A stretch of DNA of 46,426 bases from positions 1-46,426 of the forward strand of contig NZ_JACJRE010000058.1 of assembly GCF_014697075.1 (NCBI RefSeq), read 5' to 3'. Position 1 is the stretch's first letter. Each line of letters opens with the position of its first letter. The notes beneath the pieces were generated by a model. The model saw only the letters and a program-made list of their open reading frames with translations, did not search any database and had not been told where the DNA came from. The position numbers and the translations under genes are program-made. Shown here piece by piece: positions 43,893 through 46,426 of this stretch. Origin of the DNA: Tolypothrix sp. FACHB-123. Its GTDB lineage: Bacteria > Cyanobacteriota > Cyanobacteriia > Cyanobacteriales > Nostocaceae.

Positions 43893-44691
43893 GGAACTTC
43901 CAAACAAAATATCTATTGCTGTCTCAGCAGAGGAAGCACACAAAGCAGACTTTGATCGTCGCCTTCGCTCTGAAAACTGGATAATTTAATTCTGTAATTC
44001 CTGCATCAATCACAAACTTAGGGAAATATCAACCAAACGCACTGAACACTGACAAAAAAATAGTAATTGAAGATGAAGATAGCAAAGTTATCACTGCCAG
44101 AAAATAAATCATACGAAAGGGGCGAGTGACAAGTTTGCAACTATAACATCGACAATTACTAAAGTTCTAACTTGAATCGGGAGGAAAAACTTAAATATTT
44201 AGTTTTATTTCCAAGAAACGTGTGTTTATCAGGAATATAGATATTCGGATACAGAATTAGTATCTGTACATTATATTACGAATCGTGTTAGTAAACTCCT
44301 ATAATTAAGGGTAAGCCATTCTTAGGCTAAGAAATCAAGTACAAATTAGAGAATATAGAATCAACGTCTTTTGAGTTTTGGCTAAAGCTTTGACTACAAT
44401 ACAGAGGTACTAGATTGTGATAATTCGGCTTAATTGTAGAACAAGTAACACAGCTGTTTAACTTGGATTATATCCAATTTCAGTAAACAGTACAGCCAAT
44501 TTTTCCACATCGATAAATCTAGAAAAAACGCAAAACTCAAATATTTTTAGAGTTAGAGTAGTTAGCGACTGAATATTTCATGCAACGGCTAAGATAAATA
44601 GTTATCTGACTTAAAGGCATCTTTCCTAGCCAATGCAGATTCACTTTTGGGTAAGTGCCAATTCTAGCAGATACAGTAATGTTCACAACGA
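43893..44691. other. Long intergenic region without a recognised gene
   Basis: 799 bp that must carry the panB 3' end and the downstream flank of the minus-strand pair. A 15-bp near-perfect palindrome (ttcttag g ctaagaa, 44319-44333) is the main structure. A short minus-strand frame near 43918-44018 is interrupted by a stop and was not called. No RNA gene was seen. Confidence 0.45.
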
Positions 44692-44991
44692 CTAATTATG
44701 TAAATCTGCAAATCTTTTATCAAGACGAAAATCAGGCGCAGGCTCTAACTTCAGCCAATGTTTACGTTTATTCTTATTCCTGAGGATATTTACATAATTG
44801 TCAGCGTAGCGAAAAGCTGATGCACGGTCATAAGTAGCAATAGCCACTGCTTGAGAGAAAACCTTTGCAGGAATTTCATAGCCAGAAAATTTCTGCATTA
44901 AAATAAACAAGTCTTCTTCAGTTACAGGTAAACTAATTTCTTCAACCTGTTCTGGTTCGTTAAAGATATCTTCATTTAGCGCTTTGGACAT
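44692..44991 (-). CDS. Hypothetical protein, second gene of overlapping pair
   Basis: Protein of 99 residues, not recognised. A negatively charged N-terminus (ALNEDIFNEPEQVEEI) precedes two helical stretches (TEEDLFILMQKFSGYEIPA and SQAVAIATYDRASAFRYADNYV) and a basic tail (RNKNKRKHWLKLEP). GAGG stands 6 nt before its ATG, and the start overlaps the stop of the preceding gene by 20 bp, so both are probably translated together. No enzyme motif is seen. Confidence 0.65.
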   Translation of the reverse strand: MSKALNEDIFNEPEQVEEISLPVTEEDLFILMQKFSGYEIPAKVFSQAVAIATYDRASAFRYADNYVNILRNKNKRKHWLKLEPAPDFRLDKRFADLHN

Positions 44992-45217
44992 TTAGCACCT
45001 CCCCAAATGCATAAGAAGCGAAACCGGCAATAAAATTAAGTTGTTGCTCGCGAGTCTGTAAATTTACAGGAAGTTCATTACTAGAACATCCAATTTCCCG
45101 CAAAATTTCCAAACAATAAGCACTCAGTTCATTATATGAAGCTCGTTCCCAATTTCGAGCAACCTCTTTGGCTTTCTCTAGGTTGACTCGAATCACCGTC
45201 ATTACAGGGCTTGTCAT
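44972..45217 (-). CDS. Hypothetical protein, first gene of overlapping pair
   Basis: Protein of 81 residues, not recognised. Mostly helical, with NLEKAKEVARNWERASYNELSAYCLEI and a short hydrophobic C-terminal stretch (FIAGFASYAFGEVL). The frame opens at a TTG at 45220, but the ATG at 45217 with GGAGGG 7 nt before is favoured. It overlaps the next gene by 20 bp. The small size, overlap and lack of known domain leave open a toxin-antitoxin-like or other two-component small module. Confidence 0.6.
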   Translation of the reverse strand: MTSPVMTVIRVNLEKAKEVARNWERASYNELSAYCLEILREIGCSSNELPVNLQTREQQLNFIAGFASYAFGEVLNVQSAK

Positions 45218-45950
45218 CAATCTACCCTCCTAACTGGATATTCGCCATTTTTATCTGAACAACAAAATGGCGTAACCGTGTTATTGCGGAATTTATCTAG
45301 GAGGGGTGGGAAGATATCCGGGTATTTACGGTCAAAGTTCTTGGGCGATCGCTTCCCTCATCTTTGTAATTGATACACCGTATACATCCATATATTTGCT
45401 TGGTAATTTATATCAACAAAAAGGTTTTAGGCTTTTATTGTTAATGTTTTTTTAATTTTTTACGTATACTTACTTGCATTTACTTAAGTGATATTACGCA
45501 GGCAGCACAGAGATAAATGCTCAACTTTCAACGAATAAAAACCGCTAAATTTCCAGTTACGAAATGCTTCCCAGCTTGGGAGTGAGTACTTGCTGATGAT
45601 GGCCAAAAATAATTTTGGTCTACATCAGACAGCATTGCCAATATAACTTTGGTTATAGTTTGGGAGTTTATACGAAGATTTACGGTCATTAGTTGCCATA
45701 ATATCAACTTGCCCAAGTTTTTCCCAGAATGACTTAGTTGAATTTTCGGATAGTCAGGCTGGTGAATGGAGTTCTGAGGCTGCTTAAGGGCTTTTAAGTT
45801 GGTTAATTTTCTTAGGTATAGGCTCAGTTTATCGAAAATTGGGGTCGAAAACCCTGTCCTCCAAGGAGCGGCTTTTTATAGAGTAAAGGCTTTAGTCGGC
45901 TAATCAACCATATAAAACCTGATTGCTACCTAACAACTAGAAACTGAACC
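45218..45950. other. Long intergenic region with possible mobile-element end
   Basis: 733 bp with no gene I trust. A stretch at 45850-45890 (accctgtcctccaaggagcg followed by gctttttatag) looks like a hairpin with a T-rich flank of the type found at IS200/IS605 ends, but the stem is imperfect and no transposase is present. A 62-codon minus-strand frame at 45528-45716 looks like noise. Confidence 0.4.
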
Positions 45951-46292
45951 TCAAATTTGCACGTCCCACTGCTTCAATTTCTTTTGCGCAAATTCTCGCA
46001 CTTGCTTATCAGGATCGTTATCTGTTCTGTCACGTAACAATAGTAATGTTCCAAGATGTTGAGGATACTGATCAACGATTGCTTCAAGTGCTGTTAATCG
46101 AGGATTTAATCCATATTGATGATCCTTAAAGGGGTCACTAATTGCACGCTCCCATAAAAATTCAAATATACCAGACTCATGTTTCCAACCTCTAGCTAAT
46201 TGTTGAACGGCTATTGCTCTCACACTCCAACTATTATCAGTTTGAGCGCTAGTTTTGAGAAACATTAATGTATCTGGGTCCTGACTTTTCAC
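45951..46292 (-). pseudogene. HEAT-repeat fragment, possible C-terminal remnant of a large repeat protein
   Basis: A 113-residue frame with HEAT-type repeats. Repeat cores include DNSWSVRAIAVQQLARGW, NPRLTALEAIVDQYPQH and DPDKQVREFAQKKLKQW, the last being a typical C-terminal end of cyanobacterial STAND/NACHT-HEAT proteins. The only usable start is a GTG at 46292, and an in-frame TAA lies upstream near 46350. That suggests the end of a longer gene that lost its N-terminal part, or a small stand-alone HEAT protein. A perfect inverted repeat at 46310-46340 lies at the break. Function unknown. Confidence 0.5.
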
Positions 46293-46309
46293 GGGATGTG
46301 GAAAAGGAA

Positions 46310-46340
46310 ATTGGTTCGCGATAGGTGGTCGCGAACCAAT
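46310..46340. repeat. 11-bp inverted repeat upstream of the HEAT fragment
   Basis: Perfect arms attggttcgcg / cgcgaaccaat (46310-46320 with 46330-46340) with a 9-nt loop. No terminator T-run follows on the minus strand. It may be a dispersed element at which an upstream gene part was lost. Confidence 0.65.
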
Positions 46341-46426
46341 CCTCTGGACTTAAGATAATTTGCGTCCTCTAATATAAGGTGCTTGTAGTATCGTATTTTG
46401 GGGTGCAAATGAAACTATTAGAAGCA

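Noticed and set aside
43918-44018. Minus-strand coding remnant after panB
   Set aside because: A stop interrupts the frame within about 35 codons and no family was recognised.
45528-45716. 62-codon minus-strand frame
   Set aside because: Composition looks random, no ribosome site, and the segment is in an AT-rich stretch with scattered short hairpins.
45850-45890. Complete IS200/IS605 element
   Set aside because: Only a weak hairpin resembling an element end is visible. No TnpA or TnpB coding sequence is in the window.

Overview
This window looks like the chromosome of a filamentous, probably heterocyst-forming cyanobacterium of the Nostoc/Anabaena/Tolypothrix kind. The signs are a form I RuBisCO operon with rbcX between rbcL and rbcS, a RuBisCO-activase-like protein carrying a small-subunit domain, a cyanobacterial heme oxygenase, a bacterial dynamin whose sequence and 693-residue length match the Nostoc punctiforme BDLP as I remember it, many GCGATCGC (HIP1-type) octamers, and short tandem repeats with a 7-bp period after many genes. 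I could not search databases. Names rest on motifs, lengths and remembered families.

Layout. 1-5 kb: a small unknown protein, an orphan branched-chain amino-acid type binding lipoprotein, an outer-membrane barrel protein, and a divergent pair of wall or hydrolase genes (class A beta-lactamase fold and NlpC/P60) with only 22 bp between their start codons. 5-8.3 kb: a GtrB/DPM1-like glycosyltransferase, an MFS transporter, tRNA-Arg(ACG), moaC and a DUF2795 protein. 8.6-13.4 kb: a signalling block made of an AcoR-type GAF protein with a degenerate kinase tail, a single-domain response regulator overlapping it, and a binding lipoprotein translationally coupled to a membrane histidine kinase. 13.5-15 kb: four small conserved or unknown proteins. 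15-17.7 kb: an ABA4-like carotenoid protein, a CobW-type metallochaperone GTPase and heme oxygenase. 18.4-26.6 kb: glmM, then a polysaccharide cluster (Wzy-like polymerase and four glycosyltransferases) that resembles the hormogonium polysaccharide (hps) genes. 26.8-27.4 kb: 1-Cys peroxiredoxin. 27.6-32.5 kb: a minus-strand group of two dynamin-like GTPases, one fused to a C-terminal J-domain, headed by a small coiled-coil membrane protein. 33-35.2 kb: an orphan DppC-like permease, a small membrane protein and a ROK sugar kinase. 35.3-41.1 kb: the carbon-fixation region, rbcL-rbcX-rbcS and rca on the minus strand, split by an accessory patch (SGNH hydrolase, Uma2 nuclease-fold protein, Phd/VapC-like toxin-antitoxin). 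41.9-43.9 kb: a secreted seven-bladed propeller protein and panB. 44.7-46.4 kb: two overlapping unknown small genes and a HEAT-repeat remnant.

Working together. rbcL, rbcX, rbcS and rca make, assemble and maintain RuBisCO. glmM supplies an amino-sugar phosphate for the wall and nucleotide-sugar pools next to the polysaccharide genes. The dynamin group probably acts on membranes. The 8.6-13.4 kb block looks like ligand sensing rather than transport, since no permease or ATPase lies beside its binding protein. Most of the rest is housekeeping with no evident local partnership. The items I would look at first are the J-domain-fused dynamin operon, the SBP-kinase pair with the neighbouring pseudokinase, and the accessory patch inside the RuBisCO region.
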